Assembly: GCA_030035585.1 (NCBI GenBank) | Contig: CM057469.1 | Location: 34,440,501-34,504,500, forward strand | Direction: 5' to 3' | From: Dugong dugon | Taxonomy: Eukaryota > Chordata > Mammalia > Sirenia > Dugongidae | DNA length: 64,000 nucleotides | Shown: positions 23,691-35,495 of the stretch, piece by piece | Numbering within the stretch: the first letter of the stretch is position 1 | Layout: each line of letters begins with the position of its first letter | The notes under the pieces: generated by a model | What the model was told of the DNA's origin: nothing | What the model saw: the letters and a program-made list of their open reading frames with translations, nothing else | Databases searched by the model: none | Program-made: the position numbers and the translations under genes

Positions 23691-25285
23691 TGTCTGTGGG
23701 AGGAAGGCAGGAAGGGAGGCGACAAAACTAAAAATCGTATCTCTGTGCCAGAACGACTCAGCTGGGTCCGGGAGGCCTCATGTTCACCAGGGTTGCTCGG
23801 CCAGGCCAGGGAGACCCCGTGTCCAGCAGATGCAATCACAGGCTGCAACCTGACCTCTGGTCAGCCCACAGGGGCCAAGGAGATGCAAGCCCCGCCACAG
23901 GAACACAAGCCCCAGCCTCAGGGCTAGTGGAGGGCTCTGAAAGGCCCCTGCTAGCCCGGCTCAGCCCCATGCTCAGCTGCAGGCGCTCCTGCTGGTCAGC
24001 ACGGTGCCTCTCTGCAGGAACGCACATTCCTGCCAGGGTGATCTGGATGAGGACAGGGCAGGAGGCCAGGCTGCCTCCTGCCACCTTCCTGGGAAGGGTT
24101 AAGAGACACCCACAGGGGTGGTCACCATGTCACACACACCTAACTGGATTTGTTCCAACCAACCCAGGAGTGTCAAGTGAAAGTGTGCCACCCCCATCCA
24201 TGGTTATTATCCTGAAGAGACTTAACAGAGCATGCCAGCCATCTCCTCCTAAGCTCTGGGAACCATTTAACAGAAAGGACAGTGCTTTTGAAAAGAAAGA
24301 CCACTACCTTCAAATGTGGATTCTAAATTCTGAAACACTGTAATATGAGGCAAGTGTCAGAAGCAGCCACACCCTTTAAGGGTCATCTCTAAGCCTGGCC
24401 ATCTAAGCAGCACTTAAATGTGTAGGTTATGTGTGCATGGCTGTCTGACTGTCGTCTGAGGGAATGGGTAGGTCTCTAGGCTTTGTCCACCATTTCTACA
24501 TATGGAGACCTCTGAAATTAGGCCTCTTCTCTTCTGGCAGCACTACGCTGAAGATAACCATGTAAAGCAAATACTCCCTTCCTGGAATAAATGAATGATA
24601 CAGAAAAGATGGAAAGTACCTGAGCCAGACCCTCCCTTGCTCAGCACTGTGGGAGGGGGCCTGGGGAGCCCACCCAGGTACTGATGGAGCACTGTGCACT
24701 CTAGGTGGACTTGCATGTGTGGGAGCTCTGGAGGCCTCGGGCAATGACCAGCCCAGACGTCCCCGGAAATAGAAAGACAAGGCAGGCATGAAGTCAGACA
24801 TCCATGAAATTACCATCCGATCAGCTCCCTCAATCATATTCATTAATTCATTAGGTCTGCTTTATCCTACAGGGCCCCTGGGAACACACACTACATTTTA
24901 ACCAATTACAGTACCTTAAAAATATAATCCAAACATGACACCAGGTCAACTTCTAGTCTTACTCCGCACCACAGCTTCAACATAAACAAGGAAGCAGGAG
25001 GCCCTCCTGATTCTGAAATGTATTCCATATTGCCCCAGAGAGAGAGAGTGAAGACAGAGGCGGGAGAAGCTTCTCTCACTGCAGTCCCTCGGACCTGGTT
25101 TGCACCTCTAGTCCAACAATTCCTACAGGTGGCCATCACCACTGATGGGCGTGTCTGCCTCCAACGCAAGCCCCACCTAAGCCTGCACCTGGCTCAGAGT
25201 CGACCACAGAAGCAGGGTGAGAACGTGTAAATAAAACTAAGAGTAAGCCCTCCCTGAACTGCATCAGCATCATCTCACTAATTCC
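23691..25285. other. Single-copy intronic DNA, locally GC-rich
   Basis: The open frame on the plus strand at 23780..24343 (187 residues) has low complexity composition and no domain, splice site or initiator that I can defend. No repeat is recognised. Confidence 0.4.
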
Positions 25286-25437
25286 CATCACCTACAGAAA
25301 TCAGTAGTATTACCTCTTTCACATATGAGGAGCAGGAGGCACACATGCCTGACATCACAGTTATTAAGCAGTAAAGGCAGGATTTGAACCCAGGCCTCCT
25401 GTTATAGCTCAGGCTCTTAAACACTGTGCTACCCTTC
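25286..25437 (-). mobile_element. MIR SINE
   Basis: TCAGTAGTATTACCTCTTTC, AGGATTTGAACCCAGGCCTC, CTCTTAAACACTGTGCTACC, the reversed MIR. Confidence 0.75.
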
Positions 25438-25499
25438 TTCATCACAATTACCATAACCAAATGCCTGGGCTTCTACATATATCATTCTTCCCTGAAATC

Positions 25500-25900
25500 A
25501 TCACAAAGTATGTCTGTTAATCTACAATCTGGTTGCAAATTGTCTTAATTACAGATATCAAAGAAACCACACGAACGCTCTGCTAACTGACAGAACTAGT
25601 CCTCAGCTCTCACAGGGGGTCTTTGTTGCATTTGCCACAATTATTAATTTGTCTTCCACTTGTCACTTACCTACAGTTTCAAAAGCAAGCCAAAAACTAA
25701 ACTAATGAAACTAACAGAACATTTACTAATTAAAGCCTCCTGAAAAAGTTTTCAAATAACACTATATTCAGATAATAACAGCTCAAGACATTGAACAAAC
25801 CAATTGCCAATTAGAGTTAAAAATTACACAGTCACACACTAAAAAACCACATCCCAGTATAATTTACCAAGATAAATTACAAGAGATTAAGGGGAGAACT
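25500..25900. promoter_or_regulatory. Candidate conserved noncoding element
   Basis: Repeat-free AT-rich DNA with a run of homeodomain-type TAATT cores: GTCTTAATTACAGATATC, CACAATTATTAATTTGTC, TACTAATTAAAGCC, CCAATTGCCAATTAG. No coding capacity. The regulatory reading is inference from motif density alone. Confidence 0.3.
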
Positions 25901-26349
25901 GGGAAATGCTCTTGGTAACCAAGTGCTAGGGAAGAGGGGACTGGCTAGAGCTGCCTGCCTCATCTTCAGCAGGAAAGAGCAAGACCCGGGCATAGGGGAT
26001 CAGGATTGGTCAGCATTACACCAGCTAGTGGGCAACTTGAACAATTCACTCAACCTCTCTGGGCCTCCCCTAAAAAAGGAGCAAAGGGCTCCAGGATCCC
26101 TTCCATATGCATTTTCCTTCCAAAATGATTCACCTGCCAGGGACTGAAGAGTCTCAAGCATATTTCTTCAAGACCACAGGTGTTTTTTAGGCAAGCAGGT
26201 GTGTCCATTTCAAATATGACAGAGGGAAGCTTGCTCAGTCAACGGGCACAGGAGCACCAGGGTTCATCAGTGCCTACCACTGTCTGGTAAGTACCTAGCA
26301 CAGCCTCCACCAGGGACAGATGTCAGCATCTCCTCACCTTCAACAACAT

Positions 26350-26392
26350 AGCTATCAATATTAATAGCAGTTAACACTTTTAAGCACCTACT
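26350..26392 (-). mobile_element. MIR SINE, part 1 (split by SINE)
   Basis: AATAGCAGTTAACACTTTTA followed by AGCACCTACTATGT is the reversed MIR 3' end. The copy resumes at 26702. Confidence 0.7.
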
Positions 26393-26402
26393 ATGTATGT
26401 AC

Positions 26403-26701
26403 CACATGACAGTGGTGGTTTGGTGGTAGAATTCTTGCCTTCCATGCAGGGGACCTGGGTTCAATTCTCAGCCAATGCACCTCATGCAAAGCCAATGCCC
26501 ATCTGTCAATGGAGGCTTCCACGTTGCTATGATGCTGAACAGGTTTCAGTGGAGCTTCCAGACTAAGACAGACTAGGAAGAAAGGCCTGCTGATCTACTC
26601 TTGAAAAATCAGCCAATGAAAACTCTATGGATCAAAATGGTCTAATCCCATTGTGCACAGGGTCACCATGAGTTGGGGGCAACTCCATGGCAGCTAATAA
26701 C
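26403..26701 (+). mobile_element. tRNA-Gly-headed, RTE-tailed SINE
   Basis: A 299-bp insertion bounded by the 10-bp duplication ATGTATGTAC (26393-26402 and 26702-26711). The first 75 bases resemble mammalian tRNA-Gly: GGTGGTTTGGTGGTAGAATT (A-box region), a TCC triplet at the anticodon position, and GGTTCAATTCTCAGCCAATG (B box and 3' stem). RTE 5'-terminal sequence follows (GTTGCTATGATGCTGAACAG, CTTCCAGACTAAGACAGACT), then the RTE 3' terminus (CACCATGAGTTGG, GGCAGCTAATAAC). No function beyond retrotransposition is implied. The tRNA part is too mutated to be a working tRNA gene. Confidence 0.85.
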
Positions 26702-26900
26702 ATGTATGTACTAGGCAATGTTCTAAGCATTTTACACACATTAAAACTAACTTATTCTTCATTTAACAACCCTGTGAGACAGATAACATTATCCTCATTT
26801 TACAAATGAGGAAACAGAGTAACCCTTGCCTGAGGTCAAACAGATAACTGGATAGCTGAGTGGAGAAGCCAAAATTCAAGTCTAGGCAGCCTAGCTCCAG
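26702..26900 (-). mobile_element. MIR SINE, part 2
   Basis: TAGGCAATGTTCTAAGCATT, ACAACCCTGTGAGACAGATA, TTTTACAAATGAGGAAACAG, TGCCTGAGGTCAAACAGATA continue the reversed MIR interrupted at 26392. Confidence 0.85.
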
Positions 26901-28960
26901 AGTTCAGGCTTATAACCCACTGTACTATGCACCCTCAGTCACAAGAAGGATGCCTCAGAGCAGCTGTGCCACCGATGGCTGTCAATGTACAATGTCCTGG
27001 CCCCTTCTTGTTAGACATGCAGGCCGGGGCCAGAAACAAAGGGTCTCAGAACCCCTCAGGGTGGGTTTACTGAGTTGCCCTGACTATCCTCCGACACTCG
27101 GGCTTCTCACGGGACACAGATAACTAGGTGGGAAAGCAGATAAAGCTACCATTACTGGAAACCCACCCCTTGTCACACACGGAGTCCACTGTCAGAACCT
27201 GCTACCTGGGTCAGCAGGACTCAGACTTCTGTGAATAGCTCAGAACCTGAACAAACCCAGCCCCTCAAGGTCTTCTCTGCAGTAACCTAAAACAAAAACT
27301 TCAGTACTGATGAGAGCTTTGCTTTAAAATGACTCTGGTACAGTTGGTAAGAACCCCAGTGCATCCCAACACTGGGCTTAAAAAATAGACGTATTTGATT
27401 ATCAGAAACGGCCTTTAGGGGCCAGTACAGGCAAAACAACACTACCTGCTCTACATCACTGGTTGGGGAGAAAAACTCTTTAAAACTCGTGTTTTAGGCA
27501 CAAACGTTAAAATGACATGCCAAATCAGATTCATCCCCAGGGACTAGAGAAACTTCACATATATGCCTTTCCTTTCGAAAACAAAAATGACCAAATAACA
27601 TCTTTCTAGGCAGATGTTCAGTGACCCCCATTATTTCCTGGTGTACACTTGTGTGTGGCCTCTCCCACTTTTGAAGTTAGCAAAGTGCAGTTAAAGGGGA
27701 GCACGAGTCTCAGCAGCCCCTCGGCCAGGGATGTCCCACAGGAGCCCCTGCTGCCTCCAGGAAGCCACTTATGTGACCTAGGTGCCCAGTTATGCCCCTT
27801 TCACGATGCTAGCCCTCAGGCCTGGAGTTCAGACCACCCAACAGCCAAGATTATACCCTCCCACTCCGAGCTCCCTGTTTCTTGCTCATCCAAGCAGTCT
27901 GCAGTAAAGGTTAAGTAGGTGATCACCAGCCAATAATTAGCACCTTCCAGCCTCAAGCTGCAGCGTTGCATCAGCAGGCGAGAAACCTACTATTTGTAAC
28001 CTGTGGATGCTTCAGCAAGGAAGAGAGACCACAGCTCTCAAAGCAGCACAGCCCAAACTGACGTTCACCAAAGCCACCATGTACATCAGTGGGGAAAATT
28101 AAAATTCCAGCCCCAGCTCTGCCACTGCATGACCTGTGGGGCACGTTAATAACTTTGGGGCCCATCAGTAACTGCCTGTATAAATTCAGGAAGAAAGCCA
28201 GTTCCTGCTGAAAAGAAAAGTGAGCAGTGGCTCTCAAGTGCTTCAGGCATCTCAGTGACGAGGCTGCTATAAATTTGAAATACCAGGAATTACACCTTAT
28301 GGAAAATATGCAGTATCATATATTTACCAAAATGTCTTGCTTAAAAATACAATGTAAAATATGAGGCTTTAGCAATAATAATTCTGTTGGGGGAACAAAA
28401 AGGAATAATATGTATTTATTAAAGGTTTCCCACCCCAGCTTCCCAAATATCCACCATTCCTAATTGACAGCTTACGGCAGCTAGCTAAACTGCCTAGAAT
28501 GAGTGGGAAAGCTGGCAGAAGTACTGACGATAAAGACACATTTCCTGCCCTAAAGGCACTTGTCAAATGAGAAGGGTGCAGTCAAGATAATAAAGCATGT
28601 ATAGCACTCTCGGTGGGCAATGGCCAGTCTGGGTGGGTGTAGGAGAGATCTCACAGACCACATAAACTGATACCCATCACAGAAGAGTTCACCAGAATTA
28701 GCAATTTTCAAAGAACTTAGATAACAAAGAAGAAATGACACCAAATGCAAGAATATTTCCCTGGTAATAAAAGTGGTAATTCAAGATCTCATGCAACCTC
28801 TAAAGCATCCTTTGAAAATAATTCAGTGAATATTCCTCAATTACAGAAGATATAAAAGTCTGACTTATATCTGTACCGACCTGATCACAAACCCTCAAAG
28901 CTGCTTTTTAAAAAAAGATATTAGTGTTCAGGTGGTTTGCTAATTTAAGCTACCTATATT
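26901..28960. other. Mostly single-copy intronic DNA
   Basis: A weak plus-strand MIR core lies at 28098-28190 (CCAGCTCTGCCACTGCATGA, then ACGTTAATAACTTTGGGG). The rest shows no feature. Confidence 0.4.
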
Positions 28961-29125
28961 TTTACACTTTTTAAATTTTACTGTGAAATTGTCATAATAC
29001 AAAAAATAATATAATGAAGCCCACATATCCATCAGTCAGCTTCAACAACACGTTTGGCAAAACTTGTTTCTGCCATAATTTATGCCCCCCACCAGACGTG
29101 TTATCATTTCATCCATAAATACTTT
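28961..29125 (-). mobile_element. Old L1 3' fragment (part 1)
   Basis: TTTTACTGTGAAATTGTCAT, ATAATGAAGCCCACATATCC, ATCAGTCAGCTTCAACAAC resemble an old L1M end in reverse. It is split by the insertion at 29126 and appears to continue at 29526-29700. Confidence 0.5.
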
Positions 29126-29524
29126 TGTTGTTTTTGTTAGGTGCCGTCAAGTTGGCTCTGACTCATAGCGACCCTATGGTACAACAGAATGAAACACAGC
29201 CCAGTCCTGCGCCATCCTCACAACTGCTGTTATGCTTGAGCCCACTGTTGCAGTTACTGTCTTTTGAGTGCCTTCCAACCTGAGGGGCTCATCTTCCTAC
29301 ACTATATAAGACAACGTTCTGCTGCTATTCATAAGGTTTTCACTGGCTAATTCTTTTCAGAAGTGGACCAGGTCCTTCTTTCTAGTGTGTCTTAGTCTGG
29401 AAGCTCAGCTGAAACCTGTCTGCCATGGTGACCCTGCTGGTATCTGAATACCAGTTGCATAGCTTCCAGCATCACAGCAACACGCAAGCTCCCATAGTAC
29501 GACAAACTGAAAGGCGCGTGGGGG
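29126..29524 (-). mobile_element. Non-autonomous RTE derivative
   Basis: A reverse-oriented element with the RTE 3' end at the left (GTTAGGTGCCGTCAAGTTGG, CAGCCCAGTCCTGCGCCATC) joined near 29262 to the RTE 5' end (TCTTTTGAGTGCCTTCCAAC, GCATCACAGCAACACGCAAG, TACGACAAACTGAAAGG). The join is at the same place as in 18391-18786. All coding sequence of the parent is missing. Confidence 0.8.
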
Positions 29525-29525
29525 T

Positions 29526-29910
29526 AAGTATTTTAGCGATAAGGATTTAAACATAAAAGAAGTCAAAAGGCCATTATCACCAATAATAAAATTAATAATG
29601 CCTTAATTTCATTTACTACCTAGTTCTTGTTCAACTTATCCCTAATTAAAAATAATAATAATTCTTTTTATATTTGGTTGTTCAATGTTTATAAACTCCT
29701 TGAAGGAAAACATGTGTCTTGCTCATTTCTGCAGATCCCAGTGCCCAAACGATAACTTGTATACATGGTAACTTGTGTATTTCACGTACACGAACTCATA
29801 CAGTATTTGTCCTTTTGTAATTGACTTATTTCACTCAGCATAATGTTTTCAATGTTCATCCATGTCATACCATGTAGAGGACTTCATTATTCTTTAGGAC
29901 TGAATATAAT
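29526..29910 (-). mobile_element. Old L1 fragments
   Basis: 29526-29700 continues the older L1 end. 29785-29880 carries the antisense L1 block CATACAGTATTTGTCCTTTT, TATTTCACTCAGCATAATG, which corresponds to 20,970-21,060 in this window. Confidence 0.55.
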
Positions 29911-31337
29911 ATAAGATGCACTTTTTTCACATTCTAGCATCTGAAATTGGGGTGCATCTTACAACCAATGATGTCGATGGCTGTCAGATAAGCCAGGGTC
30001 ATGACGTACCTGTTATTACCAGCGTGTGTACAAACATACAACCTGCTAGAACTGAAATTTGTGGAATGCATGTTAATGGCTTGGAAGAAAATCCCAGAAA
30101 CAACAATGGAGGACTCTTCATCCCTAGAAACCAAATCATTGTGGCATAGGACTGGAGGAGACCGTGAATTGGTAAGTCAGGCAAAATTCTCAGAAGACTT
30201 GAAAGTAGGCTAACTCTACATAGTTGCCAAGCTGTCTTAAAAGTCCAGAACCAATAGCTCTTAGTGCTTTTATGGATTTCTTAGGAAATGCTGCATCACC
30301 AACACTCTCGGTAGCATAGAGGACAACTCTGAGAAAAACACAGGTAAGATATCTCTGAGTCAAAGGTGATTCAGAACAGGTGGACTCTGAAAAAGTTTTA
30401 GGAGCTCCTTACCCAATCAATTTCATTTATATTTTCCTTTTTTATGTATGCACAGAGTGATACATAAAAAAATCTGTCTAATTAAGTCTAAAAGAACTTT
30501 TTCAATGAGTAGAAAATAAAAATGTTGACTGATAAGAAAGCATTGTGTCACAGTTCAATTGACAGTGTTTTTTCTTTCCTAGTGGTACATAAAATAATGA
30601 TGTGCTTTACAATCAATGGCACCTTAGGTTTTATGCAAAGGGTATACTCCAGACACAGGGGAAAATCAGTGATCATCAAAAGTAAGACCGAAAGACAAAT
30701 CAAAAGTGAGACAGGAAGACAAATAACTAGGTGCGTTTGCTGGCACGGGGCTGTGGGGGAAGGATAGTGGGAGGTGGAAAGGGAGGAAAGGTGGGGGGAG
30801 ACCTTTGAAGGTCACAGGGCAAAAGCTCACAATGTAGGTTAATGGGAAAGCCCTTAAGGGTTCTGAGGAATGACCGGGACAAGGAGATTTCACAGTAGGT
30901 ATTCCACGCTGGGCCAACTAGCTCGCCATTCAAGACAGCCATATAAATCCCCCAACAGCAAGCGTCACTACCACCTACCCAAATCCTGATAACAGAGTGC
31001 TTAATTTACAGGCAACAACAAAAAGCAGGCCTTTAATTTGCATCAGGTACTCAAGTTCCCACAGGGCAACTAAGGGTAACTAACAAGGACTAGCCTCTAA
31101 TTTAAAGGGTGTCATCATTCTAGAGATGCACTCTTTCAGGAAAAGAAAGTGCTCATTCCCTGGGCTGGACTCAGCAGAAATGCAGAAACTACTTTTGTGT
31201 TTGCAGGCCTTAAAATTGCCTATTCTCTGCCACCATGATAGACATCCTACCCAACCCCACCAAGCATCTAATGACCCCTAGTACATGCCAATGGCTTCTA
31301 CAAAATGCAGCTGGATGATCTTACCTCGAGAACCAGG
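29911..31337. other. Intronic DNA with a short hairpin
   Basis: A perfect 10-bp inverted repeat (29912-29921 and 29952-29961) and a 24-bp imperfect tandem duplication (30678-30725) are the only structures seen. Open frames at 29916-30213 are short and unsupported. Confidence 0.4.
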
Positions 31338-31662
31338 CTGTTGTTAGCTGCTGCTGAATCACCTGACTCATGGCAACCCCATGTGCAATGGAGCAAAATG
31401 CTGCCTGGTCCTGCACCACACCCATGATCACTAGCGGACTGGACCATTGTGATCCACAGGGTTTTCGTTGGCTGATTTTCACAAGTAGATCACCAGGCCT
31501 TTTTTCCTAATCCTGAGTCTGGAAACCTGTTCAGCATCATAGCAACACACAAGTCTCCACTGACAGACAGCTGGTGGCTGCACATGAGGTACACTGGCTG
31601 GGAACCAAACCTGGGTGTCCCGCATGGAAGATAAGAATTCTACCACTGAACAACCACTGTTC
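31338..31662 (-). mobile_element. tRNA-Gly-headed, RTE-tailed SINE
   Basis: Second copy of the family at 26403, in reverse. The left end has the RTE 3' terminus (GTTAGCTGCTGCTGAATCAC, GCCTGGTCCTGCACCACACC), the middle has the RTE 5'-derived part (TGTTCAGCATCATAGCAACA), and 31590-31660 is the tRNA-Gly-like head. Read on the minus strand the head runs GTTCAGTGGTAGAATTCTTA, then a TCC triplet at the anticodon position, then GGTTTGGTTCC. This copy is older, with more changes in the B box. Confidence 0.82.
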
Positions 31663-32361
31663 CACCTCCTGAAGTGGCTGCGGGCTATGAAGTCACATCT
31701 TCGTTTTATTCTCCACAAATACTATAGATTACTGAGAACCAACGTCACCCACATTACCAAACAAAACCTCTCTAACACCTAGGTTCAGGCATCTGACTCC
31801 TGTTTCCTGCATGCATGAATCAACAACCCCTCTATTAAATCACAGTGGGAATCCCTATGCCGGAGCAGATGTACACCAGTGAGGATTCCTCATAAAATCA
31901 TAGTATACCTGGAAGGCACCTGACAAAAGTATGCCATGTGATTTAATGATGTGCTTAACAATGGACGGCCTACCCAACCCAACTTAGTGTCACATGAGAT
32001 CACATCAAAACCAAGAAATGAGAGGTTTCATAAGCTCATTCCACTGAGTCAATTACCAAATTAAGCTGCAGGCACCTAAAGCAGTCCCAGGTCCACAGTA
32101 GGAGGGGGCATGGGTACACATAACATTTTAACTAGGACTTGTACACATATCATCCAAGAGACCTCATGGATAAAGAAGAGAAGAGCCAAGATTTCCTTGT
32201 GATGTAGGGGACACCACCACTGAGCCAGACAGAAAGACAATCAAAAGGCCACAACCTTCAGGAAAGAGAATTGGCTTCTTTATTTAGCCAAAGAAATGGA
32301 GGAATGGAGAGATCACCCAAGAGGTTGGACACAGGCTAAAACCAGTGGCTGCGTCTGAAGC
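31663..32361. other. Single-copy intronic DNA
   Basis: Nothing recognised. Confidence 0.4.
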
Positions 32362-32640
32362 AGAGTCTGGGCTCAAATGTCACCTTCTCAATGAGGCCTG
32401 TGTGACCACCAATTTCATACCACAACCTGCCCCTCCACCCCAGCTCCTAATCCCCTTGCCCTGCTGGAATGTTTCCACAGCACTTGCTGCCCTCTTTCAC
32501 ATTATATCATTTATTTATCTTTACGATTACTATTTCCCCAAACTAAAATGCAAGTTCCAGAGGACAGGAATTTCATTTCTGTTATGTTCTGACATATCCC
32601 CAAATACCTAAGCAGGTATCAAGAAATACTGGAAGAATGA
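32362..32640 (+). mobile_element. L2 LINE 3' end
   Basis: TCAAATGTCACCTTCTCAAT, GAGGCCTGTGTGACCACC, TTTATTTATCTTTACG, AAATGCAAGTTCCAGAGGAC follow the L2 3' UTR closely. Confidence 0.8.
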
Positions 32641-33045
32641 TGAAAGAGACAAGAGCCTGTTTTTAGTTCTGATCCTGCCAGAGGAACAGCGTCAGTACTG
32701 CCATCTTTGGTAAAGGCAGAGATCAGTAGGGCAAGTAACATAAGATATTGCACGGAGCAAAAGGTAAGAATGAAGAAAACGCAGAAGATCGATAACACCA
32801 TCAAAACATGTCTATGACTGCATCTGCTCCAAATGCCTGCCAGGAACATTTGACATGATGTAGCAAGGACAAGGGCATGGCCAGGGCAAGGGAGGGGCAC
32901 GGGAATCAGAAGGGGAAGAGCAGGCCATATTCCCACACCACAGGACCAGCAGGAACCTCAGGGCCTCACGCTCTGGACAAACCCTACTGCCTCCAGAAGC
33001 CCACTGGAGGTTTCTCCCAGGGTGTCCTTCCACCAGACAACCCTG
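32641..33045. other. Single-copy intronic DNA
   Basis: Nothing recognised. Confidence 0.35.
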
Positions 33046-33228
33046 GTGCTGCCACCAACTAGCTCTGTGACCTTGGAAAAGTTACTTAACCCTTCTGTGC
33101 TTAGCTTCTCCATCTGTAAAATGGGAAAAGAAAAAGGGTTGTTACAAGGAGTAAATGAGTTTGTATTTGTAAAGCACTTACAACTGGGCCTGGCACTCAG
33201 TAGGTGCTCTGTGTGTACTGAATTAAAG
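33046..33228 (+). mobile_element. MIR SINE
   Basis: AACTAGCTCTGTGACCTTGG, AAAAGTTACTTAACCC, CTCCATCTGTAAAATGGGAA, CTGGGCCTGGCACTCAGTAG. A well-preserved copy. Confidence 0.9.
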
Positions 33229-33349
33229 TTCAAATTGGTCCTCTCACAGGGGGCCACCCCAGACCACACAGAGAGGCAGTCCCCTCTACAAAGGCCAAAC
33301 CATAAAGACAGCAGAAAAACAAATGAAATCAAAGTTAACAGTGACTACT

Positions 33350-33546
33350 GTGATAGTTCATACCCCCAGGGACACGTGACCATGTCTGGAGACATTTCTG
33401 GCATCACAACTAGGTATGGGGATGCTGCTGGCATCTAGTGGGAGGATGCCGGGGATGCTGTTCAACACCCTATAGTTGCAAGGAAAACCCCCACAACAAA
33501 CAACTGTCAGGCCCAAAATGTCAGCAGTGCTGAGGTTAAGAAACCC
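33350..33546 (+). mobile_element. MER20 (hAT-Charlie MITE)
   Basis: GACCATGTCTGGAGACATTT, CTGCTGGCATCTAGTGGG, CCACAACAAACAACTGTCAG, CCCAAAATGTCAGCAGTGCT match MER20 in order. Confidence 0.82.
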
Positions 33547-35495
33547 GGAACAAGAACCACGACTGTCCCCCAAGTACTCTTGTCCCTGTCAAATTGTGGG
33601 GCCTGATTTGGGCTCTGGAAATTCAGTAAATCTACAGACAGCTGTCCTGTCAGTCCTCCTCCCAAAGGATCTTGTGCAGGAAATGGCCCAGCGGGGGCAG
33701 GACCAGGTGGCAAACAGGGATTGGCCTGGAGGGCACTCACGTGCCCTGTGAGCAGTGCCTCTGGGAGGGGGCAGAGGTGGAGTAGCTCACCAGGCCAGGC
33801 AGCCCATTCCGTCCCCAGGCAGCCCCTCCTCAGCTGCTTACTGATTACAGCAGGCCTCAGGAAGACACGAGGCTCTCCTAGCTCCAAAGCCTGTGAAGCT
33901 TTTTCAATTTAAGCCCATGAGTGAGACTCTGTGTGACAGTTTTTTGGTTTTTTCAAGTCCAGCCCTGATGAATCACTGCCATCTACGCTTCAGCAGGCTA
34001 AGAAACCCAATCTGCATAAAGTGATACATGCTCCCAGGGCCAGAAACACTGCATGACTAAACACAAAAGTGCCAAATGTTCCACAGAGCAGGAGTGGCTA
34101 AAAGAAGTTTCACACATCCACCTGCCCAGGGCCAGGGAAAAGCTGGGGTTCAGGATTAACAACAGGAAGGGAGAGGTTGCTCCACTAGGGAAGGATTTAT
34201 TAGCACCTTAGGCCAGGTTTCTTTATTTCCTAGAAATAAAAAGGTCTAAAAAGGAGAAAGTTGAGGGAGGCTTTCTAGACTGGCAGATAAACTAAAAATA
34301 CACACTCCTGGTACCTTCACGCCTAGGGTTAATCCTTAAGATCAAGCACGTGGTCTAAGGTCTGGGAATCCTCACACTGATTAAGAAAGCAAGGTCAAGG
34401 TCTGGCTCTGAGGTCAAAAGGTCACTGACTACTGATGAGCTCCTTCCAACGTGAGTCTCAATGGAGAAAACTCATTGTCTGGCAGAGTCTATCCTGGAAC
34501 CCATCCAAGAGCTTGTTTGTGGAAGTGCCAAAATGTCCTTCCTAAGAAACCTCACCAACAAGGCGATCTGGAGGCAAAAACCCAAGACTGCAATAGTAGA
34601 ATGAGGATTCCCAACACCAACATAGAACCAAAGACTTACTCAGGGGGAAAAGTGATCTTTCAGGCCATGTGAGACCTGGCCAACACCTGGTTCAATCCAA
34701 GGGGCCCATTTACAGGAGTAATCCTCAAAATGTTCAACAACTACCATGTATGGGCACTCAGTCAGGGTCCAAGAGGCCCCTGCAGTGGCACGTTTCAACC
34801 CTTTAGTCGTTGCGCATGGGGAAGGGATCCCAAGGGAAGGCCTGGGCAGCTGTGGGTGGGGGGAGGGGGAGGTGGCACTAGGGGGTTGAGAGAGAGGTAA
34901 CTTATTCAACCACCATGATGGAAGTGTTCACTATTGAAATCTGCATGGCATATTTCCATCTGGACATTTGCCCTGGCCCTGTCTCAGCCTCATCTGTCCA
35001 AATAGAGCAGCCAGAACAGGCTCATGGGAGCCTCAGGGGGCCAGGCAAAGCCAAAGAACAAACAGACAAAAGGGGAGTGGGCTTTACTAGTTCTGAATGT
35101 CTTCTTTTGCACATATCCTACCAGGCCAACTAGCACACTTTATAGGTTTTCCCAGGAATAACCTACCTCCTTCCCAGGATCTCCCCCAGAATGGCACAGT
35201 AAACTCCTGCCTGTGCCCAGCTGGCCTCACCAGCCATCCCCACTGCCTTCTACTAAGCCAACTGCCTTTTGATTTGCTAGAAGTTGGGCAGGTAAGAATT
35301 CTCTGCTTTGACAAAGAAATCAACATTTTCTCAAACTGTACCTCCCTCTTACCAAAGCTCAGAGAAACATGAAAGACAGCAACAAGAAATGATATACATA
35401 TGTCCTTTTCTTCCTCCAAAATCATTTTTTGACTACCTCACAAAGATTTCTTCCTCCGATCCAAACAGGAGGCCCGCTTCTCATCAATAACTAGG
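33547..35495. other. Single-copy intronic DNA
   Basis: A G-rich run at 34853-34874 could form a G-quadruplex on the plus strand. Open frames on either strand (for example 33507..33887 minus) lack supporting features. Confidence 0.4.

Noticed and set aside
23780..24343. 187-residue plus-strand open frame
   Set aside because: No recognisable family; locally GC-rich intronic DNA with overlapping open frames on both strands.
26403..26480. Functional tRNA-Gly gene
   Set aside because: It lacks an intact acceptor stem and is followed by RTE sequence within one target-site duplication, so it is a SINE head.
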